From positions 1 to 43,237 of the forward strand of contig NZ_JALJXU010000011.1 of assembly GCF_024170225.1 (NCBI RefSeq): a stretch of DNA of 43,237 nucleotides, written 5' to 3'. A model generated the notes under the pieces. The model was given only the letters and a program-made list of their open reading frames with translations, was not told the DNA's origin and searched no databases. The translations under genes were made by a program, and so were the position numbers. The stretch comes from Streptococcus gallinaceus (lineage in GTDB: Bacteria > Bacillota > Bacilli > Lactobacillales > Streptococcaceae). Of the stretch, positions 36,047 through 43,237 are shown piece after piece; the first letter of the stretch is position 1; each line of letters starts with the position of its first letter.

Positions 36047-37046
36047 TCGTTTCCTCCACTACTGAGAATTTTTCAACCGACTTCGGTACGACTTGCGTTT
36101 CCAACATCAAGCGAACCTGGCGAATAGTTGAAAAAATCGCCTTGGCATCACTCGAACCATGTGCCTTCACAACTGGCGCATTGAGACCAAAAAGAACAGC
36201 ACCACCAGCATCAGAATAATCCAAGGACTTCTTCATAGTCCGCAAGCTATCTTTCATAAAGAGATAACCGATTTTAGCCTTCCAGCCTCCGCCTTCAATA
36301 GCAGACTTGAGTTGCCCCATAATTCCCATCGCTGTTCCTTCGATAGACTTGAGGACAGCATTTCCTGTAAATCCGTCTGTCACGACAACATCTGCCACTC
36401 CAGACATCAAGTCACGCGCCTCTACATTTCCAATAAAATGAATGGACGGCTCTTGTGACAGAAGTGCAAAGGTCTCCTTGCGAAGAGGATCACCCTTGGT
36501 TTCTTCGGTGCCATTATTCAACAAACCAACGCGTGGACGAGCAATTCCGCGGACATTTTCAGCATAGAAAGAACCTAAAACCGCATACTGATGCAAGTGC
36601 TCTGCTGTGCTTTCAGCATTGGCTCCCAAGTCTAGCATATCAAACCCTTTACCATCTGTAGTCGGCAAGGTTGACAATAGCCCTGGACGCGTAATTCCTT
36701 TAATACGCCCCACTACAAAAATACCAGCTGCAAGTAGAGCTCCTGTATTTCCTGCAGAAAGAACTGCATCGGCTTGTCCTTCTTTCACAGCCTTGGCTGC
36801 CAATACCATAGAAGCATTTTTCTTACGACGAACGGCCTTAGCCGGCTCATCATCTGAGTTAATTTTCTCATCCGTATGGATAATGCTCACACGCTCTGTT
36901 GCCGTCAAATAGGGCTTAATCTTATTTTCATCACCGTAAAGTTGAATCTCAATATCTGAAAAAGCCTCTAAAGCCTGATTAACCCCTTCGACAATAGCCT
37001 TAGGAGCATGGTCGCCACCCATAGCATCAACTGCAATTTTTTTCAT
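36039..37046 (-). CDS. plsX: phosphate acyltransferase PlsX
   Basis: 335 residues. Makes acyl-phosphate from acyl-ACP for phosphatidic acid synthesis by Pls[21 protein letters not shown] is the N-terminal signature; [29 protein letters not shown] and [17 protein letters not shown] follow. It precedes and overlaps acpP, and has its own extended -10 promoter. Confidence 0.98.
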   Translation of the reverse strand: MKKIAVDAMGGDHAPKAIVEGVNQALEAFSDIEIQLYGDENKIKPYLTATERVSIIHTDEKINSDDEPAKAVRRKKNASMVLAAKAVKEGQADAVLSAGNTGALLAAGIFVVGRIKGITRPGLLSTLPTTDGKGFDMLDLGANAESTAEHLHQYAVLGSFYAENVRGIARPRVGLLNNGTEETKGDPLRKETFALLSQEPSIHFIGNVEARDLMSGVADVVVTDGFTGNAVLKSIEGTAMGIMGQLKSAIEGGGWKAKIGYLFMKDSLRTMKKSLDYSDAGGAVLFGLNAPVVKAHGSSDAKAIFSTIRQVRLMLETQVVPKSVEKFSVVEETNE

Positions 37047-37083
37047 AGTTATTCTTTACCTCTCTCATCGATTACTCCATCCT

Positions 37084-37092
37084 ATTATAGCA
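37084..37092 (-). promoter_or_regulatory. plsX-acpP promoter (extended -10)
   Basis: TGC-TATAAT on the minus strand (TATAAT 37084-37089) between the recO stop and plsX, about 38 nt before the plsX ATG. No convincing -35 box. Confidence 0.6.
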
Positions 37093-37109
37093 CGGAAAAC
37101 AATCTCATC

Positions 37110-37874
37110 TCACTTTTTACCCTTCATGACGTCTCCCCAATTTTGAAGATCATCAATAAACTTCTTACTCTTCAAGTGAATACCAACGTATTCTTCGTAT
37201 AATTGATCGATAAAAAGCCGTAATTTTTTCTTCATTTCTGGCTGCAATGAGATGGTCTTCAACTCATCAAACGAAATAGCCTGAAATTGATCAATCAAAT
37301 AAGGAACATTGGGATTCAAATGACTCCGCCGCTCATCCTCTTGATAATGCTGAGGACAGAGCAAACCCGAATAGGCATAGGAAAAGTCAAATGGCAGACC
37401 AACACGATGACAAAAACCACATTCGTGAAAATTCAAGGACACACCAAATCGCCCCAAAAGCTGAATTTCAAAAATATTGGTCAATACCTCATAATCCAGG
37501 CCTTCTTCCATCAACTCCAAGGTCTTTTCCAAAAATCGAAAAAGTGCTGGGTCATGCATATTATCCTGAAGACAAGCGTCTGCCAAGGCAACGATATAAG
37601 AAGCATAGCTGAGCTGGAAAATATCCTCATTGACCTTCTTAAAAGGCTGAACCTGATGAAAATCCTCTATATAACTCAAGCCATCGTCATTGATTTTCAC
37701 TATAAAATCTGCCACCGTCAGAGGTTGAATTCCCGCTACCAGCTTCGATTTTGATGCATGTTTCACGAAAAACATTCGCTTGCCTGCCTTCTCTGTAAAA
37801 ATCTTCACCAACTTATCATCTTCTCGAAAATTCCGATTGTAAAGAACAAGTCCTCTGGTCTCAATTCTCTCCAT
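37110..37874 (-). CDS. recO: DNA repair protein RecO
   Basis: 254 residues. RecO loads RecA on SSB-coated DNA with RecR. The N-terminal OB domain reads [22 protein letters not shown] and [14 protein letters not shown]; the C-terminal part contains a single CGFCHR (cysteines of a partial zinc site) and LLCPQHYQ, the residues expected for zinc binding (C...C...C...H pattern). It begins 14 nt inside the aminotransferase end, so the two are co-translated. Confidence 0.95.
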   Translation of the reverse strand: MERIETRGLVLYNRNFREDDKLVKIFTEKAGKRMFFVKHASKSKLVAGIQPLTVADFIVKINDDGLSYIEDFHQVQPFKKVNEDIFQLSYASYIVALADACLQDNMHDPALFRFLEKTLELMEEGLDYEVLTNIFEIQLLGRFGVSLNFHECGFCHRVGLPFDFSYAYSGLLCPQHYQEDERRSHLNPNVPYLIDQFQAISFDELKTISLQPEMKKKLRLFIDQLYEEYVGIHLKSKKFIDDLQNWGDVMKGKK

Positions 37875-39039
37875 GTTCTTCCATAAATTCTTTCAAACGT
37901 TTCATAGCTTCCTGGATTTTCTCCATGCTTGCTGCATAAGAAATCCGCACATAGCCTTCACCATATCGACCAAAAGCTGCACCTGGAATCAAGGCAACTG
38001 CTTTTTTACGTGCAAATTCTTGCAAGAACGCCATAGAATCCTGATTGTAACCTGCAGGAATTTTTGCAAAAATATAAAAGGCGCCGTCTGGTTTGATAAT
38101 GTAAAATCCGAGCTCTGTCATCTTTTCGATGATGTAATCTCGGCGCACCAGATATTCTTCCCGCATAGGTAGCGCATCATCTTTTCCATTTTTCAAGGCT
38201 TCCAAAGCACCAAATTGCATAGCAGTTGAAGCAGCAGTAACCAAGTATTGATGGCTCTTAATTAACTGAGCGATGATTTCTTCTTTGGCCATAATTAAAC
38301 CAATCCGCCAACCTGTCATGGCATGCGATTTTGATAAACCTTGAATTAAAATCGTTTGTTCTGGTAAAAACTCTGCAATTGAAGTATGAGGCTGTCCAGT
38401 ATATGTCAACTCTGCATAGACCTCATCTAACAATACAAAGATAGGATATTTTTTCAAAATATCCGCAAAAGCAGCTATCTGCTCTCGTGAATAAGTCACA
38501 CCAGTTGGATTGGCAGGATAGTTGAGAATAACTGCCTTGAGCTTGTCTCCCTGCTCCACAATCGCTTTTTCAAGCATATCAGGCGTCAAGACAAAATCAT
38601 TTTCCGTCGTGTCAATCTCGACAATATCTGCTCCTACCATGTTGACAATCGGCTCATAACCAGGATAAGCTGGCGCTGGCAAAAGGACTGTATCACCTGG
38701 CTCCAAGATGGCTACCAAGGAGGCGGACAAAGCCTCTGTCGCACCAATTGTCACCAGAATTTCATTCTCAGCTTTATAGGAAAGATTGTACTTTTCTGAC
38801 ACAAACTCTGATGCTGCCTGACGCAGCTCCAACAATCCAGACATACCAGTATAATGGCTTTGATTTTCATCAATGGCGCGCTTGGCTGCCTCTTTTACAT
38901 GGTCTGGTGTCGTAAAATCAGGCTCTCCCAACGTCATTTTTAAAATTCCAGGAATGTCTGATATCGATTGGTCAAATTGGCGAATCATAGACACTTCAAT
39001 CCGATTCAAATTTTTATTAAAACAATTTTCTAACTTCAT
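37861..39039 (-). CDS. PLP-dependent class I/II aminotransferase (aromatic type likely)
   Basis: 392 residues. [19 protein letters not shown] is the N-terminal substrate segment, [19 protein letters not shown] the NPTG motif, LDEVYAEL the Asp/Tyr PLP contacts, and [14 protein letters not shown] holds the PLP lysine. Streptococcal genes at this position are often called araT, but specificity cannot be read from sequence. The ATG at 39039 is chosen because GAGGTG lies 6 nt upstream; the in-frame GTG at 39048 is inside that ribosome site. It is the first gene of an operon with recO. Confidence 0.88.
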   Translation of the reverse strand: MKLENCFNKNLNRIEVSMIRQFDQSISDIPGILKMTLGEPDFTTPDHVKEAAKRAIDENQSHYTGMSGLLELRQAASEFVSEKYNLSYKAENEILVTIGATEALSASLVAILEPGDTVLLPAPAYPGYEPIVNMVGADIVEIDTTENDFVLTPDMLEKAIVEQGDKLKAVILNYPANPTGVTYSREQIAAFADILKKYPIFVLLDEVYAELTYTGQPHTSIAEFLPEQTILIQGLSKSHAMTGWRIGLIMAKEEIIAQLIKSHQYLVTAASTAMQFGALEALKNGKDDALPMREEYLVRRDYIIEKMTELGFYIIKPDGAFYIFAKIPAGYNQDSMAFLQEFARKKAVALIPGAAFGRYGEGYVRISYAASMEKIQEAMKRLKEFMEEHGEN

Positions 39040-39068
39040 CGAATGCACCTCATTCTTTCTTTCCTACT

Positions 39069-39097
39069 ATCATACGAAATTTTCTGACAATTAACAA
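39069..39097 (-). promoter_or_regulatory. aminotransferase-recO promoter
   Basis: TTGTTA (39092-39097), 17 nt, TATGAT (39069-39074) on the minus strand, 30 nt before the start codon. Confidence 0.7.
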
Positions 39098-39122
39098 GTC
39101 TAAAGAAAGACTTCCCCAATAG

Positions 39123-39146
39123 AAAAAACCGAGGATTACTCCCCAG
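39123..39146 (-). terminator. terminator after prs
   Basis: CTGGGGA-GTAA-TCCTCGG (7 bp with two wobble pairs) followed by TTTTTT on the minus strand, shortly after the prs stop. Confidence 0.7.
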
Positions 39147-39153
39147 CTCCTTC

Positions 39154-40122
39154 TTATTTATCTTTTGAAGTCTCAAAAAGTGGTGAAAGTGGACGCTTTT
39201 CGTGAATACGAATGATGGCTTCTGCCAACAATTCCGCTGTTGAAATCTGTTCAATTTTATCAATCAAACGGTCTTCAGGAATTTGAATCGTATCCAAAAC
39301 CACCAATTTTTCAATGGCTGATTTTGTGATATTGTCCATAGCAGGTCCTGACAAGACAGGGTGTGTACAGGAAGCATATACAGCAACTGCACCAGCTTCA
39401 GCAAGAGCATCTGCCGCATGACAAATTGTTCCAGCTGTATCAATCATATCATCAATCAAGATACATGTTTTACCTTCAACAGTACCGATGATATTCATCA
39501 CCTCAGAAGTGTTCATTTTATCGACACTACGGCGTTTATCAATGATGGCAATCGGTGTTTTCAAGAACTGTGCCAATTTACGCGCACGAGTTACACCACC
39601 ATGGTCTGGGGAAACAACTACATAACCATCTCCTACCATACCACGACGCTCAAAATAATCCGCAATCAGTGGAGCACCCATCAAGTGATCAACAGGAATA
39701 TCAAAGAAACCTTGGATCTGTGCTGCATGCAAATCAACTGTCAAGACACGATCAACACCAGCAGTTTCCAACATATTTGCTACCAATTTTGACGTGATTG
39801 GCTCACGTGCACGTGCCTTACGATCCTGACGTGCATAACCATAATAAGGGATAACAACATTCACTGACTCAGCTGAAGCCCGTTTCAAGGCATCAACCAT
39901 AATCAAAATTTCCATGAGATTATCATTTACTGGTGAACTAGTGGATTGAAGGATGTAAACATGTGCACCACGAATAGATTCTTCAATATTAACCTGAATT
40001 TCACCATCAGAAAATTGACGAACTGAAGACTTACCTAATGGAAGTCCGATTTTACTTGCGACTTTCGCAGCTAACTCCTGATTAGACGAAAGGGCAAAGA
40101 GTTTTAAGTCAGAAAATGACAT
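39154..40122 (-). CDS. prs: ribose-phosphate pyrophosphokinase
   Basis: 322 residues. Makes PRPP from ribose 5-phosphate and ATP, the substrate of purF and purD precursors further along. [19 protein letters not shown] opens, [19 protein letters not shown] is the ATP-binding segment, [18 protein letters not shown] the regulatory flexible loop region, and [20 protein letters not shown] the PRPP motif. Clear sigma-A promoter upstream and its own terminator: monocistronic. Confidence 0.98.
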   Translation of the reverse strand: MSFSDLKLFALSSNQELAAKVASKIGLPLGKSSVRQFSDGEIQVNIEESIRGAHVYILQSTSSPVNDNLMEILIMVDALKRASAESVNVVIPYYGYARQDRKARAREPITSKLVANMLETAGVDRVLTVDLHAAQIQGFFDIPVDHLMGAPLIADYFERRGMVGDGYVVVSPDHGGVTRARKLAQFLKTPIAIIDKRRSVDKMNTSEVMNIIGTVEGKTCILIDDMIDTAGTICHAADALAEAGAVAVYASCTHPVLSGPAMDNITKSAIEKLVVLDTIQIPEDRLIDKIEQISTAELLAEAIIRIHEKRPLSPLFETSKDK

Positions 40123-40151
40123 GACTGCCTCCTATTTATTTCTACTTTACT

Positions 40152-40180
40152 ATTTTAACGCTTTTTTGGACAATTTTCAA
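40152..40180 (-). promoter_or_regulatory. prs promoter
   Basis: TTGAAA (40175-40180), 17 nt, TAAAAT (40152-40157) on the minus strand, with AGGAGG before the prs ATG. Confidence 0.75.
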
Positions 40181-40207
40181 ACAAAATCCAGAGCAAATTT
40201 CTCCACA

Positions 40208-40241
40208 ATAAAAGACTAAGAACTGCTTCCTAGTCTTTTTT
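40208..40241 (-). terminator. terminator after pcsB
   Basis: AAAAGACTA / TAGTCTTTT (9 bp) around a 12-nt loop just after the pcsB stop. The T-run on the minus strand is short (TTTT), while on the plus strand it is TTTTTT, so it may act in both directions. Confidence 0.65.
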
Positions 40242-40247
40242 GTTTTA

Positions 40248-41444
40248 TTAATAAATATAACCTGCTACACCATCAGCAGCTGGGTTAAACCAACCACGGA
40301 AGTTTCCTACGTACATGTTACCTGCATAGTTAGACTCTTGAACTTGGATTTGTGATCCGTTAACAGCAACTACTACTGCCACGTGACCGTATGTACCAGC
40401 TGTCCAAACAGCAATAGAACCTACACGTGGAGTTGATCCAGTAGCACGACCTGCCGCTGCTGCTGAGTAAAGCCATTGATTTGCATTACCCCAGTTGTTT
40501 CCAACCCAACCAAGTTGTTCTTTGACGCCCCAAGTACATTGACCTACAGGGTATGTATTAACGCCGCTACTTGAGTAACTTACAGTTGTAGTTGCTGGCG
40601 CTGTATAGCTTGCTACTGCTTGTGGTGCTGATGTCGCAGCAACCGATGTTCCAGTAGCTACTGCTTGAGTTGTAACTGGTGATGCAACTGCTTGTTGTTG
40701 TTTCGCAGCAACTTCAGCTTGTTGAGCCAAGTAAGCAGCTTGTGCTTCTGCTGCAGCTTTAGCAGCAGCCTCAGCTTCAGCTTTTTGTGCAAGAAGTGAG
40801 TTTTTTTCATCTTGAGCAGTTGCTTTTTCAGCAGCCAAGCTCAATTGTGCAGCCTTCAAGTTTGCTTGTTGAGTTTGCAATTCTTGAGCTGAATCATCTA
40901 ATTTTTTCCAGTTAGCTTCAACTGTATTGATAGCTGCTTGGTTAGCTTCTTGTTTCTTAGCAATTGCTTCTTTATCAGCTTTTTGTTGTTGCAACATTTT
41001 GTTGTTAGCTGCAACGATTTCACGCATTGCATTCACACGAGAAACTGCATCTGCAATATTCTTAGAATCTAAAATTGTGTTGATATAGCTTGTAGCAGAA
41101 GCATCTGTCTGTGCGCTACGTGCTTGTTTTTCCAAAGCAGAAGAACGTGACACGATATCCGCAGCCAAAGTTTTGATTTCTTTGCTCAAAGCCTCCGATT
41201 CAGCCGTCAATTTTTCATTTTCTGCTTTCAAGCTAGCTTGTTCAGCCACAATTGAATCAACTTTTGCTTGTAAGCTATCTACTTGTGATTGAGCAGAAGC
41301 TTGTTGTGACTCGATTGAGCTAATTTTACTATCCTGTGCAGCAATCTTACTGTCCACATCATCTGCACTTACTACTGCAAAATTACTTGCATTTGACAAT
41401 ACAACAATACTAAGCAAAGCAGCAGCTAAGATTTTTTTCTTCAT
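40248..41444 (-). CDS. pcsB: peptidoglycan hydrolase PcsB
   Basis: 398 residues. Secreted septal hydrolase that splits daughter cells under FtsEX control. Signal peptide KKKILAAALLSIVVLS, cut near VSA-DD. Residues about 30-250 are a long coiled coil (many DSLQAKVDSIVAEQ-type heptads), then an Ala/Gln/Thr/Ser-rich linker, then a CHAP domain (about 295-398) with Cys303 (GQCTWG) and His354 (GHVAVV). The position mreC-mreD-pcsB is typical for streptococci. A WalR-like site lies upstream, fitting VicRK/WalRK control. Confidence 0.95.
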   Translation of the reverse strand: MKKKILAAALLSIVVLSNASNFAVVSADDVDSKIAAQDSKISSIESQQASAQSQVDSLQAKVDSIVAEQASLKAENEKLTAESEALSKEIKTLAADIVSRSSALEKQARSAQTDASATSYINTILDSKNIADAVSRVNAMREIVAANNKMLQQQKADKEAIAKKQEANQAAINTVEANWKKLDDSAQELQTQQANLKAAQLSLAAEKATAQDEKNSLLAQKAEAEAAAKAAAEAQAAYLAQQAEVAAKQQQAVASPVTTQAVATGTSVAATSAPQAVASYTAPATTTVSYSSSGVNTYPVGQCTWGVKEQLGWVGNNWGNANQWLYSAAAAGRATGSTPRVGSIAVWTAGTYGHVAVVVAVNGSQIQVQESNYAGNMYVGNFRGWFNPAADGVAGYIY

Positions 41445-41489
41445 AGATCTAAATCTCTCCTCTAATCTTTTTGACTATACAATAATAAC

Positions 41490-41519
41490 AAAAAAAACGC
41501 GTTTATATGTTACGCGTTT
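41490..41519 (-). terminator. terminator of mreCD
   Basis: AAACGCGT / ACGCGTTT, a perfect 8-bp stem with a 9-nt loop followed by T-run on the minus strand. The left arm overlaps the putative WalR site for pcsB. Confidence 0.75.
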
Positions 41520-41525
41520 GTTACA
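41509..41525 (-). promoter_or_regulatory. WalR (VicR) box upstream of pcsB
   Basis: TGTAAC-AAACG-CGTAAC on the minus strand: two half-sites TGTWAH spaced by 5 nt, the second with one mismatch (C for the first T). WalR regulates pcsB in other streptococci. It lies about 65 nt before the ATG. Confidence 0.65.
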
Positions 41526-41528
41526 TTT

Positions 41529-42044
41529 CTATGTCTTGTTTGTTATTCCAAAAATTTTTTTAAAAAATGGCTGGAGAGCTACTAATGTCAGGCAATTAAA
41601 GAGTAATGTCGGGGCTAAATTATAAAATACAAACATATACATAGATAGATTTGTTAAATGAAATAAGCGCCCGAGTAAAAAACTACCAAATTCAAATCCA
41701 AACAGTACAACCAATAATATTGTAATATTCGATAAGACATTAAATTTTAACTGCTGGTAAAAATAATAAATTAAATACACCATCAAAGGCAAGATTGTCA
41801 ATCCTATCCCTAGAACATTCAAATAGTATATATCATAAAGAGCTCCTAATGCCGTCATAATAATCAGCTGCCCCCGCAATGTCATATCAACACTATAAAA
41901 GATAGACAAAATAAAGAGAATATGGCTTGATACCGTCATAGCGCCTGGAAGCCAATTGGTTATCAGCGTAGACAGTTGCCCATCAATCAAAAAAGCTATA
42001 AGGAAAATAAGCGGACTTAGATATAATAAATACTTCTTATTCAT
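41529..42044 (-). CDS. mreD: rod shape-determining protein MreD
   Basis: 171 residues, five or six hydrophobic helices (LYLSPLIFLIAFLIDGQLS, ILFILSIFYSVDMTL, LTILPLMVYLIYYFY, ITILLVVLFGFEFGSFLLG, LAPTLLFNCLTLVAL). MreD is a small integral membrane partner of MreC in peripheral wall synthesis. ATG at 42044 (MNKKYLLYL) with GGTGGTGGAG upstream; an extended frame of 20 codons into mreC is rejected. It overlaps mreC by 8 nt. Confidence 0.93.
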   Translation of the reverse strand: MNKKYLLYLSPLIFLIAFLIDGQLSTLITNWLPGAMTVSSHILFILSIFYSVDMTLRGQLIIMTALGALYDIYYLNVLGIGLTILPLMVYLIYYFYQQLKFNVLSNITILLVVLFGFEFGSFLLGRLFHLTNLSMYMFVFYNLAPTLLFNCLTLVALQPFFKKIFGITNKT

Positions 42045-42876
42045 CTCCACCACCCACAAGTGTAACCGAATAAATAGCTGAAAAATCTGCTGACGGCGAT
42101 ACATATAGTTCCCGGCTAAGATTATTACTACTTGTCTTCACAGATTTGACCTGACCGACTGATAGATTAGCTGCCATATCCCCTGCTAAATCGCTTGTAA
42201 CAACTGGACTTCCTACTGCAATATCTGCAGAAGAGTTTAATTGTGACACGATAAAAGCCTTATTTTCAATATCATAACCACTCAAAATACCATACACAGC
42301 CTCGCCAGCCGCTGAAATGCGAACAGCAACTTTTGTGAAATCTGCTGAACTCGTGAATAACTGAACTGACGCAGAATTCTCTTCAACATCTGTTACAATA
42401 CCAACAATTCCGCCATTAGCAACCACTAGCATATTAGAAGTTACCCCTTGAGAAGAACCTCTGTTCACTACCATTTTATTTAGCCAACTAACTGGAGTCC
42501 GGACAGAAACCAAGGCAGGAATCTTGACCCTATTTCCAGCTTCTTCCGTTAAACCCAAAGAAGATTTTAGGCTATCATTCTCTTTTTTCAAAGTTTGATT
42601 TTCGGTAGCCTCATCCTTAAGGGTTGATAAAGTCTTTTTCAATTCTTGGTTCTCACCATATGTATCTACTAAATCTTGAAAAAACATTTTACGCTCTGAT
42701 AAAAAACGAACTGGTCCTGATAAGACTTCATTCACAACCGAAACAACATTTTTTGCACCCGAAGAGACAAGTGGAATTTCTACACTATTCTTAGTCGTCA
42801 AAAAAAGAAAGGAAAGAGAAATAATACTCAACACTGAGACAATAATAAATAATCTAGACTTTTTATAGCGATTCAT
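42037..42876 (-). CDS. mreC: rod shape-determining protein MreC
   Basis: 279 residues. A short cytoplasmic start, one membrane helix (FIIVSVLSIISLSFLFL), a coiled coil (about 65-105: ENQELKKTLSTLKDEATEN), then the beta-rich extracellular domain with VNRGSSQGVTSNMLVVANGG and DLAGDMAANLSVGQVKSV. It scaffolds peripheral peptidoglycan synthesis with MreD and Pbp2x/RodA-type enzymes. AGTGGAGGTTG precedes the start. Upstream only 29 nt separate it from the tRNA terminator. Confidence 0.96.
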   Translation of the reverse strand: MNRYKKSRLFIIVSVLSIISLSFLFLTTKNSVEIPLVSSGAKNVVSVVNEVLSGPVRFLSERKMFFQDLVDTYGENQELKKTLSTLKDEATENQTLKKENDSLKSSLGLTEEAGNRVKIPALVSVRTPVSWLNKMVVNRGSSQGVTSNMLVVANGGIVGIVTDVEENSASVQLFTSSADFTKVAVRISAAGEAVYGILSGYDIENKAFIVSQLNSSADIAVGSPVVTSDLAGDMAANLSVGQVKSVKTSSNNLSRELYVSPSADFSAIYSVTLVGGGDE

Positions 42877-42905
42877 AATTCAACCTCCACTTTCAAATTA
42901 AGTAC

Positions 42906-42933
42906 AAAAAAGAGAATATCGTTAGATACTCTC
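42906..42933 (-). terminator. terminator of the tRNA operon
   Basis: GAGAGTATC-TAAC-GATATTCTC then TTTTTT on the minus strand, directly after tRNA-Ser. Confidence 0.85.
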
Positions 42934-42941
42934 GTAAACTA

Positions 42942-43029
42942 CGGAGAATAAGGGATTCGAACCCTTGCGCCAGTTACCCGACCTAACGATTTAGCAAACC
43001 GTCCTCTTCAGCCTCTTGAGTAATTCTCC
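42942..43029 (-). tRNA. tRNA-Ser (GCU)
   Basis: 88-nt class II tRNA with an extra variable arm; acceptor GGAGAAT pairs with ATTCTCC, anticodon loop TTTGCTAAA gives GCU, and T-loop GGTTCGAATCC is normal. Discriminator base G. Last gene of the tRNA cluster. Confidence 0.95.
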
Positions 43030-43044
43030 ATTATGCTATATTAA

Positions 43045-43118
<74 letters not shown>

Positions 43119-43145
43119 AAGTAAAAACTTGGTATAAAGACCTAA

Positions 43146-43218
43146 TGGCGCGAGACGGAATCGAACCGCCGACACATGGAGCTTCAATCCATTGCTCTAC
43201 CAACTGAGCTACCGAGCC
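43146..43218 (-). tRNA. tRNA-Phe (GAA)
   Basis: 73 nt; anticodon loop TTGAAGC (GAA), T-arm GGCGGTTCGATTCCGTC, discriminator A. The acceptor stem GGCTCGG/TCGCGCC contains one U-C mismatch at the fourth pair; the same sequence seems familiar from other streptococci, so it is probably functional. Confidence 0.93.
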
Positions 43219-43222
43219 AATA

Positions 43223-43237
43223 TTGCGGGAGCAGGAT
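43223..43237 (-). tRNA. tRNA-fMet, 3' end only
   Basis: The minus strand reads ATCCTGCTCCCGCAA at the window edge, which is the T-arm/acceptor 3' end of initiator tRNA, including the A72-A73 ending that leaves the first pair unpaired. The rest lies beyond the right edge. Confidence 0.65.

Overview
This window is a streptococcal chromosome segment near the replication origin, written in reverse complement. Almost every gene is on the minus strand, so they run away from an origin lying to the right. The gene order (tRNA cluster, mreC-mreD-pcsB-prs, aminotransferase, recO-plsX-acpP, purine genes, purB-comR-comS-ruvB, then the S10-spc-alpha ribosomal cluster) together with low GC and type Z S14 indicate Streptococcus. 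A GNAT gene inside the purine operon, a Bsp-repeat CHAP hydrolase between purH and purD and a double-tryptophan ComS make Streptococcus suis or a close relative most likely; the species call is inference.

Layout from the right edge (upstream) to the left (downstream): four tRNA genes (fMet partial, Phe, Ile, Ser) and their terminator; cell-shape and division genes mreC, mreD and pcsB, with a probable WalR site before pcsB; prs (PRPP synthase); an aminotransferase coupled to recO; plsX-acpP; and the purine pathway in two blocks. Block one is purC-purL-purF-purM-purN-GNAT-purH. A divergent competence-type murein hydrolase gene (lytF-like) follows. Block two is purD-purE-purK, a two-gene AT-rich accessory insertion whose first gene is frameshifted, and purB. 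Then come comR and a very small comS (33 codons), ruvB, a DUF925-type nucleotidyltransferase, and the ribosomal cluster rpsJ to rplQ with secY, adk, infA and rpoA embedded. At the far left, past the rplQ terminator, is a fragment matching the C-terminus of FtsH.

Functional links: prs makes PRPP, which purF consumes; together the pur genes cover all ten chemical steps from PRPP to IMP plus the adenylosuccinate lyase reactions. comR/comS form a peptide-pheromone switch for competence, and the lytF-like gene carries a perfect TNCGAATA SigX box just upstream, so it is probably a downstream fratricin of the same circuit.

Most interesting non-coding signals: two copies of a roughly 155-nt structured element with compensatory base changes, one between purL and purF and one between purD and purE; an L17-downstream-element-like structure after rplQ; a 130-nt S10 leader; a ruvB promoter placed so that the mRNA would begin at the start codon; and a -1 frameshift site (T TTT TTC) in the accessory gene.
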